Of a DNA stretch of 64,000 nucleotides, positions 44,120 through 54,216 are shown one piece after another. Position numbers and translations under genes: made by a program. The notes under the pieces were generated by a model, which made no database searches, was not told the DNA's origin, and saw only the letters and a program-made list of their open reading frames with translations. Source of the DNA: JAAYCU01 sp964401335 (GTDB lineage Bacteria; Planctomycetota; Phycisphaerae; UBA1845; PWPN01); the NCBI GenBank assembly GCA_964401335.1, contig CAYNYK010000009.1, positions 7,325-71,324 on the forward strand, in the 5' to 3' direction. Positions within the stretch are counted from its first letter, which is position 1. Every line of letters starts with the position of its first letter.

Positions 44120-46780
44120 ATGATGTATCGCCCCATACGATTCGTGCTAATGGTCATTGGTTTTGTGCATTGTGCCTATGTTGCTTTTGCGGTTGAACCT
44201 CCGGAATGGGCCGTGGTTGAATGTAAAGGCCTCAAGGCTTTATCCGAGGTGGTTGACTACTGGATTGATCGGCAAGCGCCGGACGGGAGTTTTGGGTTTG
44301 GGCTGGACGACGATTGCGAGTTTTATACCGGCTGGCCCATTCTGGTCTATGCGGCCGACGATCAGCGCGTACTCGAAGCCCTGCGCAAAAATCTGGACTG
44401 GGTTTGGTATAACGATGAGGTACAGGACGGTTATCAGGCCCACGTCGGCGACGCCGAGCACAGTTCCGAGGTGACCTCGTACACGCAGCCGCTGCTTTCC
44501 CACGCTGATTACGGCAACCCGGTCCTGATCGAGCGGCTCATGGAAACAAGCAAAAATATGGAGTGTTGGACGGCGACAAATAAGGCCGGGCATCGTCATT
44601 TCCGCGGGCACTGGCTCGGTTCGCAGGGCATGCGCGATTATTCCTACTTTGGGGCTGACGCCACCATTGTCGCCCGGGCGACGATTCCCATGATGCATCT
44701 GCTTCTGTACAACCGCGATCCCTACCTGGCCAGAATATGCACCGAGTGGGGCCGGGCCTGGGTCGATCATGCGAAGGAAACCAGGTGGAACAAACCCTAC
44801 GGCCTGTTGCCCGCCGAGGTCGTATTCCACACCGACGAGGCCGGCGGGTTCACCCGGCAATGGTGGAGTTCGGCCTCTTCGGGTTACGACATTTACAAAT
44901 CACCCTGGTACATGAACCGCCTGCATCAGATGTTGCTGGTCAACTACATGATTACCGGCGATACCGATTTTCTTGTCCCCATGCAGGAGACACTCAAGTT
45001 TTTTGCCCAAGCCACGCCGGAGAATACGCCGGCCGGTGTCATGTGGCCGGCATGGTATACGGATCGGGTTTCGCCGCCGACCTATGGCCGCACGCCGGAG
45101 CAGATGCCTCTGATCTGGCAGGATTACCGAGGACGCATCGCCGGTTATTTTCCCATGTTCTACCGTTACGCGACGGGCGATACCCAGTTTGATTCTTTAT
45201 GGGGGACAGTGCCATCGATGCCGACACCCCAAGAGGCCAGGGCTTCGGCCCGGAGCAACGGCCAGTCCGCCATCGACGGGGCGAAGGCGGCTCTCGAAGC
45301 GGCCAAGACCATCAACGTAAAAAACTCCGTCGACAACTACCGAGCCAACCTCAACGTGGGCGGTTTCCCCGCTCTTTATCACGGCGGCAACAACTGGGTT
45401 GACCTTCCCCGGCCGGCCTGCCGCTGGCTCAAGGGGAATTACGAGCTGGCCGTCGTTCTGCTTGAACACTCCGGGAAACATTTCAAAGCCCTCTGCTGTA
45501 ATGTCGGGGCGAACCAACGTGAATTCGGCGTTCAACTTTTCGAGCTTAAACCGGGCACTTACCGTATAACGCTCGGCATCGACACCTCCGCCAACAACCG
45601 GCCGGATAAAATCGTTCGCGAGGAGACGATCAAGGTCGAGCGGGGTACGATCCTGCCGCTCGATCTGGAGCGCGGGCACGAATATATCATTGAACTGGAA
45701 CAGTTGGCGACCGGTCCGGAATGGGCTTCGCGAGCCGATGTGGCCGTCTGCGACCGTGATCTCTACGCGGTTCCCGCCGCCCCAGCTCCCGGTACCGCCG
45801 CCGTCCTGAAAGTACGGGTGCATAACATCGGTACCGAAGATGCCCGGAATGTAGGCGTCCGGGCCGAGGAGATGCCCTCCGGCCGGTTCATCGGCGAGCG
45901 GACCATTGACCTGCTGGCGGCGCCGATCAATCTTGTGCCCAGTCAAGTCATGGTCGAAATGCCTTGGACTATCGGGGCCGACGCCGAAGGCGTGCGCGTA
46001 GTGGTGGATCAAGGCGGTTTTGTTGAGGAGATTTACGAAGGAAATAATTCTGCGGAAATCCGCTTGGCGGACATGCCCGACGGCCCGCCGCGTAAGCGAA
46101 AAATCTTTATCCCCGGTTGGTACGAGATGCAGAAATTGGGCCCTGTGACGACCTATACGGCAGCCTACGTGAAAAACATCAAAATGGACGGGAAGTTGGA
46201 TGATTCCGAATGGGGCAAGGTCGAGAAGCACAGTGCGCGAATCGACATGGATGGCCGCAAGACGGAGAAGGAAACCATCCTGCGAATCGCTTACGGCGAC
46301 GAGGCCATCTATATCGCCGTTGAATGTCCCGAACCGGACATGGATTTGTTGCATGAAAGCGCTACGCAGCGCGATGCTTACGAGGTGTTCGGTGACGACG
46401 GCGTCGAAATCTTCATCGACACCAATCTGGATCGGACTACGTATCTACAGTTCGCTTTTACTGTTGGCAATATCCAGGCCGAGGGGCAATACTACAATTT
46501 CAGTATCTTCAACGAACCGTGGGAATCGGTCGTGCATAAGGGCAAGGATTTCTGGTCCGCCGAGGTACGCATTCCCTACAGTACGCTCGGGGCCGTGGCT
46601 CGGCCGGGGCAAACCTGGGGGATCAATATCTATCGTAATGTGAAAACCTTCCCCGTGCCTGAAACCGAGGCGGAGCGGCAAAAGGGTTGGAAGACCAGCG
46701 AGCAACACCTGTTTTCGCCGACTCATGATTACCACGAACCCAGCCGCTTCGCCGAGGTGACTTTCGGCCCCAAACCGTGA
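44120..46780 (+). CDS. Tandem paralogue 1: secreted protein with CBM9-like C-terminus
   Basis: This is an 886-residue exported protein (signal up to AFAVEPPEW). Residues about 25-400 form a helix-rich, probable alpha/alpha-toroid domain (VVDYWIDRQAPDGSFGFG, GHRHFRGHWLGSQGMRDYSY). About 400-520 is a beta region (LPRPACRWLKGNYELAVVLL). About 540-650 is CARDB-like (AVLKVRVHNIGTEDARNV, EEIYEGNNSAEI). About 690-886 is a CBM9/DOMON-like module (IKMDGKLDDSEWGKVEKH, VEIFIDTNLDRTTYLQFAF, WSAEVRIPYSTLG). The toroid suggests a glycosidase or lyase, but I cannot name a family or identify the catalytic residue. It is the most divergent of three copies in a row. Confidence 0.6.
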   Translation: MMYRPIRFVLMVIGFVHCAYVAFAVEPPEWAVVECKGLKALSEVVDYWIDRQAPDGSFGFGLDDDCEFYTGWPILVYAADDQRVLEALRKNLDWVWYNDEVQDGYQAHVGDAEHSSEVTSYTQPLLSHADYGNPVLIERLMETSKNMECWTATNKAGHRHFRGHWLGSQGMRDYSYFGADATIVARATIPMMHLLLYNRDPYLARICTEWGRAWVDHAKETRWNKPYGLLPAEVVFHTDEAGGFTRQWWSSASSGYDIYKSPWYMNRLHQMLLVNYMITGDTDFLVPMQETLKFFAQATPENTPAGVMWPAWYTDRVSPPTYGRTPEQMPLIWQDYRGRIAGYFPMFYRYATGDTQFDSLWGTVPSMPTPQEARASARSNGQSAIDGAKAALEAAKTINVKNSVDNYRANLNVGGFPALYHGGNNWVDLPRPACRWLKGNYELAVVLLEHSGKHFKALCCNVGANQREFGVQLFELKPGTYRITLGIDTSANNRPDKIVREETIKVERGTILPLDLERGHEYIIELEQLATGPEWASRADVAVCDRDLYAVPAAPAPGTAAVLKVRVHNIGTEDARNVGVRAEEMPSGRFIGERTIDLLAAPINLVPSQVMVEMPWTIGADAEGVRVVVDQGGFVEEIYEGNNSAEIRLADMPDGPPRKRKIFIPGWYEMQKLGPVTTYTAAYVKNIKMDGKLDDSEWGKVEKHSARIDMDGRKTEKETILRIAYGDEAIYIAVECPEPDMDLLHESATQRDAYEVFGDDGVEIFIDTNLDRTTYLQFAFTVGNIQAEGQYYNFSIFNEPWESVVHKGKDFWSAEVRIPYSTLGAVARPGQTWGINIYRNVKTFPVPETEAERQKGWKTSEQHLFSPTHDYHEPSRFAEVTFGPKP

Positions 46781-47221
46781 GCGCGTGAGCGCTGCCAAGG
46801 GTGGCTCACGTCTTCATACGTGGGGGAGCGATGATCGATAGCGGATGACTCATGCATCGATTCGTCATTTTCCCGCCTCGACCATGTGCATCTGGAGACA
46901 GGCGGCCCGCTCGATCGAAGACTGGTCACGAACAAGCACCCACAAACGGAGGCCCGGCTTGGCACCGGGTCTCCGTTTGAAGGTGCCACCCAATCGTATC
47001 GGAGAGCTACCCGATTACATCAGAAGACTGGTGGCTACGTTGCATCCCCAATGACTAACTTTCTTTTTTAGAAAGACCAGCTATTGACGGGCACCGGCCG
47101 ATTCGAGCATGATATCAACCCGCGGAGCGGGTGGTCCTCGATGAATCCCCCGTCGGATCGCGAGTTGCTGCTTGGCATAGTCCTGTTGCGAGAATCTCTC
47201 CCGAGCATAAGGAGTACCGTC
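46781..47221. other. Spacer between paralogues 1 and 2
   Basis: There is no gene. CGTGAGC and GCTCACG near 46784-46810 form a 7-bp stem behind paralogue 1. Repeat family 2 lies at 46934-46994. CTTTCT-TTTTT-AGAAAG near 47060-47076 is a further short palindrome. GGAG at 47211-47214 serves the GTG start at 47222. Confidence 0.4.
46934..46994 (+). repeat. Dispersed repeat family 2, copy 1
   Basis: CAAACGGAG (46943-46951) and CTCCGTTTG (46971-46979) are exact inverses, and an inner GCCCGG/CCGGGT pairing lengthens the stem. AAGCACCC precedes it, and GAAGGTGCCACCC follows. A copy with the same arms is at 58431-58496. Confidence 0.7.
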
Positions 47222-49864
47222 GTGCATGTCACACAGAGAATCGCGTCGCTGAGTTTGCTTATAATGCCGATCATCGCGTACGCCGCCGACCCGCCGGAGT
47301 GGGCGGTGATGGAATGTCGCGGCCTGCAGGCCCTGTGCGAGGCGGTGCATTATTGGGTCGACCGGCAGGACGCCGACGGCAGCTTTGGTTTCGGCGGAAT
47401 GGACCGAGACTGTGAACTCTACAAGAATTGGGCGATTTTTCTATACGCGGCCGACGATCAGCGCATACGCGAAGCCTTGCACAAGGCCGTCGACTGTGTC
47501 TGGTACGACGAGCGGGTGCAGGATGGTTTTCCCGCTGCGCCGGCGGATGCGATGCATGCCGGCCAGGTGATCTCTTATACGCAACCGATCCTGGCCATCG
47601 CCGATTACGGCCATCCGATTCTTATTGAGCGTTGGATGATTACCTCGCAAAACCTGCCGCGCTGGACGGCCATCAACCGCGCCGGGCATCGGCATTTTCG
47701 CGGCCATTGGCTGGGCTCTCAGGAAATACGCGAATATTCCTACTTCGGCGCTGATGCCACCATTAATGCTCGGACGGTTCTGCCCGCGCTGCATCTGCTT
47801 TGGTACAACCGCGATCCCGATCTCGCGCGTTACTGTATCGAATGGGGTCAGGCCTGGTTGGATCATGCCCGGGAGACCCATGGCGGCAAACCTTATGGAT
47901 TGCTGCCCAGCGAGGTGGTTTTTGAAACGGACGAAGCGGGTGGCTTCACGAAAACCTGGTACGATTCAGCCGCTTCCGGATCCTCGATGCATAAGAACCC
48001 AACCTGGATGAGCCGGCTCATGCAATTGTTGATGATGAATCACCAGCTCACCGGCAATCCCGACTTCTTGATACCGCTCCGGGAAACGCTCAAATTCTAC
48101 GCCACCGCCCGGCCGGACAACCTCCCCGATAATGTGCAAATGTGGCCGGAGTGGTACACGGACCGCGTGCCCCCGCGCGACGGCAAAAAACCGGAGGAAA
48201 TGCCTTTTGTATGGGCGGACTACAAAGCGCGCATAGGCGGCAAGTTTCTGCCGATCTATTGGGGCTTCACGAACGATCATTCCTTCGATGCCTGGTACGG
48301 GATGTCCCCGCCGAAACCCACCCGTCAAACAGCGATGGAGGCCGGCCAATGGGGACTGCAAGAGGCCGCCCGAGCGATGGAGACCGCCAAGACCATTAAC
48401 GTAAAAGGCAGCCTCGAATTTTACCGGGCCAGAGTCCACGAGGGAGTGTACCCCCTGCTCTATCACGGCGGCGACAATGAAGTGGACTGGCCTCGACCGG
48501 CGTGCCGATGGCTTAAGGGGTATGGCGAATTGGGCGTCGTGCTGCTGGAGCATTCTCAGAAAAATTTCAAAGCGCTTTGCTGCAACGTGGGTAAGGAAAA
48601 ACGCGCGTTCGGCGTGCAGTTGTTCGAGTTGGAACCGGGCATGTATCGGATGACGCTGGGCATCGATAAAAACGGTGACGATCAGGCGGATACTCTTTTA
48701 CGCGATGAAAATGTCATGATCGAGCGGGGCACGCGGGTGTTCTTTGATCTGGAACGAGGCCATGAGTACTTCGTGGAATTTCAACAGATGGCCAAAGGCC
48801 CGGCCTGGTGGTCGCGAGCGGATGTGGCCGTGTGCGAGCGCGACCTGTTTGTCGTCCCGGCCGGCCCAGCCGCGGGAACCCAGGCGACGCTGCGGGTACG
48901 CGTGCATAACCTCGGCACGGAAGACGCTCGACAAGTGACGGTTTGGGCGGAGGAATTGCCGGCCGGCACGTTTATCGGCATGAAAACGATCGAGATGTTG
49001 GCCCGCCCGCGGAACATGACGCCCAGCAACGTCATCGTCGAGCTTCCCTGGTCGATCAGCGCGGAGGCAAAGGGTGTTCGCGTCATCGTGGACAAGATGA
49101 ACGTGATCGAGGAGCTTTACGAGGGCAACAATACCGCCGAAATCATGCTGGCGGACATGCCCGAGGGGCCGCGCATCAAGCGGAAGCTCTATGTGCCGGC
49201 CTGGTATGAACGGCAGAAAATGGGACCGGTGGCCCAATACACCGCGCCCTATGTCCAGGGGATCGTCATTGACGGAAAAGTAAACGAGCCGGCGTGGCAG
49301 AAAGCCGAGCGGCGCGGTCCGCTGGGCGATCTGGAAGGCAAGCCTAATGATAAACAGACTTTCGTGCGTATGGCGTATGACGACGCCGCTCTTTACGTAG
49401 CCTTCGAGTGTCCCGAGCCGTACATGAATCTGATCCAATCGCTGACCACCGTGCATGACGGCCACATGTTCAACGACGAATGCGCGGAAATATTCGTGGA
49501 CACCAACCTGGACAAACAAACGTATCTGCAATTCGCTTTCAACACGCTCAATGTTCAGGCCGAGGGGCAATATTTCAATTTCAGCATTTTCAACGAGCCG
49601 TGGGAATCGGCGGTGCATCTGGATAAGGATTTCTGGTCGGCCGAGGCCAGAATACCGTTTACCACCTTACAGGCCGTGGCCCGACCCGGACAGACATGGG
49701 GGATCAACCTGTATCGGAACGTGCGGACCTTCCCGGCGCCGGAATCCGAGGAGGAGCGACGCAAGGGCTGGAAGGGCACCGAGCGTCATGTCTTGTCCCC
49801 GACTTACGACGATTTTCATCAGCCGGATCGCTTCGCGGAGGTGACCTTTGCTCGTAAGCCGTAA
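47222..49864 (+). CDS. Tandem paralogue 2: secreted protein with CBM9-like C-terminus
   Basis: This is an 880-residue protein with the same domain order as the genes on either side. I place the start at GTG 47222: GGAG is 7 bases upstream, the signal peptide (VTQRIASLSLLIMPIIAYAA) then sits at the N-terminus, and the length equals that of paralogue 3. The frame is open to 47084 without signal features. Conserved segments are DPPEWAVMECRGLQALCE, DGSFGFGGMDRDCELY, GHRHFRGHWLGSQEIREYSY and the CBM9-like FVDTNLDKQTYLQFAFN. It is plainly closer to paralogue 3 than to paralogue 1. Function is unknown; it probably binds and may process a polysaccharide outside the cell. Confidence 0.6.
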   Translation: MHVTQRIASLSLLIMPIIAYAADPPEWAVMECRGLQALCEAVHYWVDRQDADGSFGFGGMDRDCELYKNWAIFLYAADDQRIREALHKAVDCVWYDERVQDGFPAAPADAMHAGQVISYTQPILAIADYGHPILIERWMITSQNLPRWTAINRAGHRHFRGHWLGSQEIREYSYFGADATINARTVLPALHLLWYNRDPDLARYCIEWGQAWLDHARETHGGKPYGLLPSEVVFETDEAGGFTKTWYDSAASGSSMHKNPTWMSRLMQLLMMNHQLTGNPDFLIPLRETLKFYATARPDNLPDNVQMWPEWYTDRVPPRDGKKPEEMPFVWADYKARIGGKFLPIYWGFTNDHSFDAWYGMSPPKPTRQTAMEAGQWGLQEAARAMETAKTINVKGSLEFYRARVHEGVYPLLYHGGDNEVDWPRPACRWLKGYGELGVVLLEHSQKNFKALCCNVGKEKRAFGVQLFELEPGMYRMTLGIDKNGDDQADTLLRDENVMIERGTRVFFDLERGHEYFVEFQQMAKGPAWWSRADVAVCERDLFVVPAGPAAGTQATLRVRVHNLGTEDARQVTVWAEELPAGTFIGMKTIEMLARPRNMTPSNVIVELPWSISAEAKGVRVIVDKMNVIEELYEGNNTAEIMLADMPEGPRIKRKLYVPAWYERQKMGPVAQYTAPYVQGIVIDGKVNEPAWQKAERRGPLGDLEGKPNDKQTFVRMAYDDAALYVAFECPEPYMNLIQSLTTVHDGHMFNDECAEIFVDTNLDKQTYLQFAFNTLNVQAEGQYFNFSIFNEPWESAVHLDKDFWSAEARIPFTTLQAVARPGQTWGINLYRNVRTFPAPESEEERRKGWKGTERHVLSPTYDDFHQPDRFAEVTFARKP

Positions 49865-50030
49865 TGGATTTATTATTTTTAGACCGCAGGGCATTTGACG
49901 TCCGACTCCCTTTCGGGTCACGATGTTCATTTGCGGTGTAAGCCATCCTGTGTACAGCCGTTGAAACGCCGTACGTCGGATCGGTTCCATGAGTATCTAT
50001 TTTGTCGGCTAGACGCAGAGGAGCAAGACA

Positions 50031-52673
50031 ATGCACAAGGCATGGATGATTTGGCTGCTCGGGTGGGTGATGACTTCGTCGGTGGTATCGGCCGTGGAAC
50101 CGCCGGAGTGGGCGGTGCTCGAATGCCGGGGCCTCCAGGATCTGGCCCAAGTCGCTCATTATTGGGTGGATCGACAAAGTCCGGAAGGGAGCTTCGGCTT
50201 CGGAGGACTGGACCGCGATTGTGAATTTTTCAACTCATGGATTGTTTTCATTTATACCGCTGATGATCAGCGCATTCTCGAAGCCCTGCGCAAGGGTTTG
50301 GATTATGTCTGGTACCACGATCATGTTCAGGATGGATACGGGGCTTCGCCGACCGACGCTCAGCATGGCGGCGAGGTGATGTCCTATACCCAACCGTTGT
50401 TGGCCGTGGCCGACTACGGCAATCCCATCCTTATCGAGCGCTGGATGATCACCGCCCAGAACATGAATCGCTGGACGGCCATCAACCGTGCCGGGCATCG
50501 CCATTTTCGCGGGCATTGGCTCGGCTCACAGGAAACGCGGGACTATTCCTACTTTGGTGCCGACGCAACCATTATCGGCCGAGTTACTCTGCCCATGATG
50601 CATCTGCTCTGGTACAACCGCGATCCCGATCTGGCCCGCCTTTGTACGGAGTGGGGTCAAGCCTGGGTGGATCATGCCAAAGAGACCCGATGGGGCAAGC
50701 CTTATGGCCTGTTGCCCGGCGAGGTCGTTTTTGAGAGTGATGAGGCCGGAGGATTCACGAAGAACTGGTATGACTCCGCTTCGTCCGGTTTTCCATTGTA
50801 CAAAAGCCCCTGGTTCATGACCCGTCTGCTGCAAATGTTGATGATGAACTACCAGATCACCGGCAACCCGGATTTTCTACTGCCCATTCGCGAGACGCTT
50901 AGATTTTATGCCACCGCCCGGCCGGATAACCTGCCCCAGGGCGTCACCATGTGGCCCGCCTGGTACAAGGATCGTATCCCTCCGCGGGATGGCAAGAAGC
51001 CGGAAGACATGCCTTATGTCTGGGAACACTACAAAAACCAGTTGGGCGATCGTGCTCTTAAAATGTATCGGGGGTTTACCGGCGATTGTTCGTTTGATGC
51101 CTGGTATGGTCATAAAACGCAGCCGCCCTCGCGCCAGATGGCCTTGGAGACCGGTAAATGGGCGAGCCGTGAAGCCACAAAACTCCTACAGATTGCACGG
51201 ACCATCAATGTACAAGGTAATCTTGAGCATTATCGGGCGAAAATAAGCGAAGGAGATTTTCCTGCCCTTTATCACGGGGGGAACAACTGGGTGGACTGGC
51301 CACGACCGGCCTGCCGGTGGATCAACGGTCGTTATGAACTCGGCGTGGTTCTGCTGAATCACTCTCCCACTCGATTCAAGGCCTTGTGCTGCAACATAGG
51401 CAAGGATAAACGAAACTTCGGTTTACAGTTGTTTGAATTGGAGCCGGGAATCTATCGTCTATCCTTGGGCATCGACACCAACGGCGATGACCGAGCGGAT
51501 AAACAAGTGCGCGAGGAAGACATCTCGATGGAACGGGGTACCGAATTGGCCTTGGAATTGGAACAAGGCCATGAATACCTTGTCGAATTGCAGCAGATGG
51601 CGAAAGGGCCGGCATGGCAATCACGGGCGGACGTAGCCGTGTGTGGACAGGATCTGTTTGCGATACCGGCGGCTCCCGTTGCCGGAAGCCAGGCGACGCT
51701 GAAAGTTCGAGTGCATAATATAGGCTCGGAGGATGCCCGGCAGGTTACGGTATGGGCGGAGGAACTGCCGAGTGGTCGATTTATCGGCATGGATACGATT
51801 AACATACTGGCCCGGCCGCGGAACATGATCCCGAGCAGCGTGATGGTCGAGATGCCCTGGTCGATCAGCGCGGAAGCCACGGGGGTACGCGTTATCGCGG
51901 ACAAGATGAACGTGGTCGAGGAGCTTTACGAGGGGAACAACGTTGCGGAAATAAAACTGGCGGAACTGCCGGAGGGGCCGCGAATCAAGCGCAAGATCTA
52001 CTTGCCAGCCTGGTACGAACGCCAGAAAGAGGGTCCGGTGGCCGACTATACGGCACCTTATGTCCAGGGTATCAAGATTGACGGAAAAATCGACGAGCCT
52101 GCCTGGCAGAAGGCCGAGCGTCGCGGACCACTGACCGATATGGAGGGTCAACCTACCGAAAAGCAGACTTACGTGCGAATGGCCTATGGCGAGGATGCCC
52201 TCTACGTTGCTTTTGAGTGCCCTGAGCCCAATATGGATCTGATCCATGATCTGGCTACCCTGCATGATGATTACGCCATTTTCGGCGATGAAAGCGCGGA
52301 AATCTTCATCGACACCAATCTCGACAAACGGACGTATCTGCAGTTCGCGTTTAACACCGCGAATGTTCAGGCCGAGGGGCAATATTATAACTTCACCATT
52401 TATAACGAGCCTTGGGAATCGGCGGTATTCAAGGGCAAGGATTACTGGTCGGCCGAGGCGAAAATACCATTTGCTTCCTTAAAAGCGGTTGCCAAGGCCG
52501 GGCAGATCTGGGGCATCAACCTGTATCGCACCGTTCGGACCTTCAAAATTCCGGAATCCGAGGCGGAGCGACGTAAAGGCTGGAAGGGCACCGAACGCCA
52601 TGTCTTCTCGGTGACCGACGATTTTCATGCGCCGGATCGTTTTGGCGAGGTGACCTTTGGACCGAAGAACTGA
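50031..52673 (+). CDS. Tandem paralogue 3: secreted protein with CBM9-like C-terminus
   Basis: This is an 880-residue protein (signal MHKAWMIWLLGWVMTSSVVS) with the toroid, CARDB-like and CBM9-like order of the two genes before it. Key segments are ECRGLQDLAQVAHYWVDRQ, GHRHFRGHWLGSQETRDYSY, KVRVHNIGSEDARQV, IKIDGKIDEPAWQKAERR and FIDTNLDKRTYLQFAFN. AGAGGAG lies 9 bases before ATG 50031. The 166-base gap to paralogue 2 holds no strong terminator, so they may be co-transcribed. All three lack a dockerin or sorting tail. Invariant acidic and His residues shared by the three, such as those in GHRHFRGHW and GADAT, are candidates for a functional site. Confidence 0.6.
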   Translation: MHKAWMIWLLGWVMTSSVVSAVEPPEWAVLECRGLQDLAQVAHYWVDRQSPEGSFGFGGLDRDCEFFNSWIVFIYTADDQRILEALRKGLDYVWYHDHVQDGYGASPTDAQHGGEVMSYTQPLLAVADYGNPILIERWMITAQNMNRWTAINRAGHRHFRGHWLGSQETRDYSYFGADATIIGRVTLPMMHLLWYNRDPDLARLCTEWGQAWVDHAKETRWGKPYGLLPGEVVFESDEAGGFTKNWYDSASSGFPLYKSPWFMTRLLQMLMMNYQITGNPDFLLPIRETLRFYATARPDNLPQGVTMWPAWYKDRIPPRDGKKPEDMPYVWEHYKNQLGDRALKMYRGFTGDCSFDAWYGHKTQPPSRQMALETGKWASREATKLLQIARTINVQGNLEHYRAKISEGDFPALYHGGNNWVDWPRPACRWINGRYELGVVLLNHSPTRFKALCCNIGKDKRNFGLQLFELEPGIYRLSLGIDTNGDDRADKQVREEDISMERGTELALELEQGHEYLVELQQMAKGPAWQSRADVAVCGQDLFAIPAAPVAGSQATLKVRVHNIGSEDARQVTVWAEELPSGRFIGMDTINILARPRNMIPSSVMVEMPWSISAEATGVRVIADKMNVVEELYEGNNVAEIKLAELPEGPRIKRKIYLPAWYERQKEGPVADYTAPYVQGIKIDGKIDEPAWQKAERRGPLTDMEGQPTEKQTYVRMAYGEDALYVAFECPEPNMDLIHDLATLHDDYAIFGDESAEIFIDTNLDKRTYLQFAFNTANVQAEGQYYNFTIYNEPWESAVFKGKDYWSAEAKIPFASLKAVAKAGQIWGINLYRTVRTFKIPESEAERRKGWKGTERHVFSVTDDFHAPDRFGEVTFGPKN

Positions 52674-52690
52674 GCGGCATTAAAGAAAAA

Positions 52691-52720
52691 CGAGGCCGGG
52701 ATTTTTACGTCCCGGCCTCG
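52691..52720 (-). terminator. Intrinsic terminator of argG
   Basis: CGAGGCCGGGA (52691-52701) and TCCCGGCCTCG (52710-52720) form a perfect 11-bp stem with an 8-base loop. Read on the minus strand it is followed by TTTTTCTTTA, a good U-tract, so it ends the argG message. It may also slow transcription from paralogue 3. Confidence 0.85.
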
Positions 52721-52739
52721 GTCAAAAGGTTTCAATAGA

Positions 52740-53996
52740 TCATGCCTTCCCGCGGTGTTTACCTTTCACCGGTTTACGCGAGGCGGTCTGTCGCTGCACG
52801 ATGCCGTTGACCTTCATGGGCAGTCCGAACAAGCGGATGAATCCGATCGCGTCGGTGGAATCGTATTCGGCCCCCATCGTGAAGCTGGCCAGGGCCGGCA
52901 TGTACATGGAGTATTGGCTCTTGACCCCGACGGCCCGACAGTTGCCCTTGTACAGCTTGATTCTGGCCGTACCGGTCATCGGCTTGGCCAGCCGGGCGAA
53001 GAAGGCGTCCAACGCCTCGCGTAACGGCGTGTACCATTGGCCGTAATAGACCAACTCCGCGTAGCGCAGCATAATCTGTTGTTTGTAGTGCAACGTTTCC
53101 CGGTCCAGGCAGACCGTTTCCAAGGCCCGATGCCCTTCATAAATGATCGTGCCGCCCGGCGTCTCATACACCCCGCGTGATTTCATGCCTACCAACCGGT
53201 TTTCCACCAGGTCCACTTGGCCGATCGCGTGTTTGCCGCCCAGGGCGTTAAGCGTTTGGATCAGCTTTACCCCATCCATCTTCTTGCCGTTGATCCCTAC
53301 CGGTACGCCCGCCTCGAAATCAACCTCCACATACGCGGGGCGGTTGGGGGCTTTTTCGATGGGCACGCTGAGAACCAGCATCCGGTCTTTCGGCTCGTTC
53401 CAGGTGCTTTCCAATTCCGCCCCTTCATGCGAAATATGCCAGAGATTGCGGTCACGCGAGTAAATACTTTTCTTGGATTGTTCGATGGGAATGCCGCGGG
53501 CCATCGCGTAATCAATCGCCGCCTCCCGACTGCGCAGCTCAAAGCGCGGGTCTTTCCACGGCGCGATGATCTTCAGCGACGGGTCGAGGGCCATATAGGT
53601 CAACTCGAAACGCACCTGGTCGTTGCCCTTGCCCGTCGCCCCGTGAGCCACGGCGTCCGCCCCGAACTCGTGGGCGACCCGCACCTGCTCCTTGGCGATC
53701 AGTGGCCTGGCGATCGACGTTCCCAGCATGTATTTCCGTTCGTAAATTGCTCCGCTGCGGACCATCGGCCACAGAAAATCGTTCACGAATTCGCTCCGCA
53801 GATCGCGGACCACGCACTCGCTCGCCCCGCTGTTCAGGGCTTTCTTGCGGATCGCCTTCAACTCATCGCCCTGCCCCAGCTCGGCCGCATAGGCAATGAC
53901 TTCGCAATCGTAAGTTTCGCGAATCCACGGCAGGATGACGCTGGTGTCCAGTCCGCCGGAGTAGGCCAATACCACTTTTTTCACATTCGTCGCCAT
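52740..53996 (-). CDS. argG: Argininosuccinate synthase
   Basis: ArgG joins citrulline and aspartate with ATP in arginine synthesis. The 418-residue protein has the N-type ATP pyrophosphatase P-loop VVLAYSGGLDTSVIL at the start, the citrulline/aspartate segments YMLGTSIARPLIAKEQV and HGATGKGNDQVRFEL, and NLWHISHEGAELE. The C-terminal helix used for tetramer formation is present, with a short basic tail (RKPVKGKHRGKA). The ATG at 53996 follows AGAGGA at good spacing. argH is not adjacent. A strong terminator follows the gene. Confidence 0.97.
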   Translation of the reverse strand: MATNVKKVVLAYSGGLDTSVILPWIRETYDCEVIAYAAELGQGDELKAIRKKALNSGASECVVRDLRSEFVNDFLWPMVRSGAIYERKYMLGTSIARPLIAKEQVRVAHEFGADAVAHGATGKGNDQVRFELTYMALDPSLKIIAPWKDPRFELRSREAAIDYAMARGIPIEQSKKSIYSRDRNLWHISHEGAELESTWNEPKDRMLVLSVPIEKAPNRPAYVEVDFEAGVPVGINGKKMDGVKLIQTLNALGGKHAIGQVDLVENRLVGMKSRGVYETPGGTIIYEGHRALETVCLDRETLHYKQQIMLRYAELVYYGQWYTPLREALDAFFARLAKPMTGTARIKLYKGNCRAVGVKSQYSMYMPALASFTMGAEYDSTDAIGFIRLFGLPMKVNGIVQRQTASRKPVKGKHRGKA

Positions 53997-54066
53997 TATG
54001 CGATTCCTCTATATGCTCCAAACTCATTTTCCCTCGTCGGCTCAAGCACAAACAAGGGACAATCTA

Positions 54067-54108
54067 ACCAGCCCGCAGCGCGAGCAAGGGTCCACCAGCC
54101 CGAAGCAG
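54067..54108 (+). repeat. Dispersed repeat family 3, copy between aroE and argG
   Basis: ACCAGCCCGCAGCGCGAGCA and then AGGGTC with a second ACCAGCCCGAAGC make up the copy. It matches, in opposite orientation, the stretch 55104-55149 inside aroE almost base for base, and the arms of the hairpin at 24738-24796. Confidence 0.65.
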
Positions 54109-54216
54109 TTTACCAAGCTTGCCTCGCTCGCCACGGCGGAGCCCTGCGGAGCCGGGCCTGGGCGGGCCGCAGCGGGCGAGCGAGGGAAACTCAACAAAAC
54201 AGGACGACCATGATAC

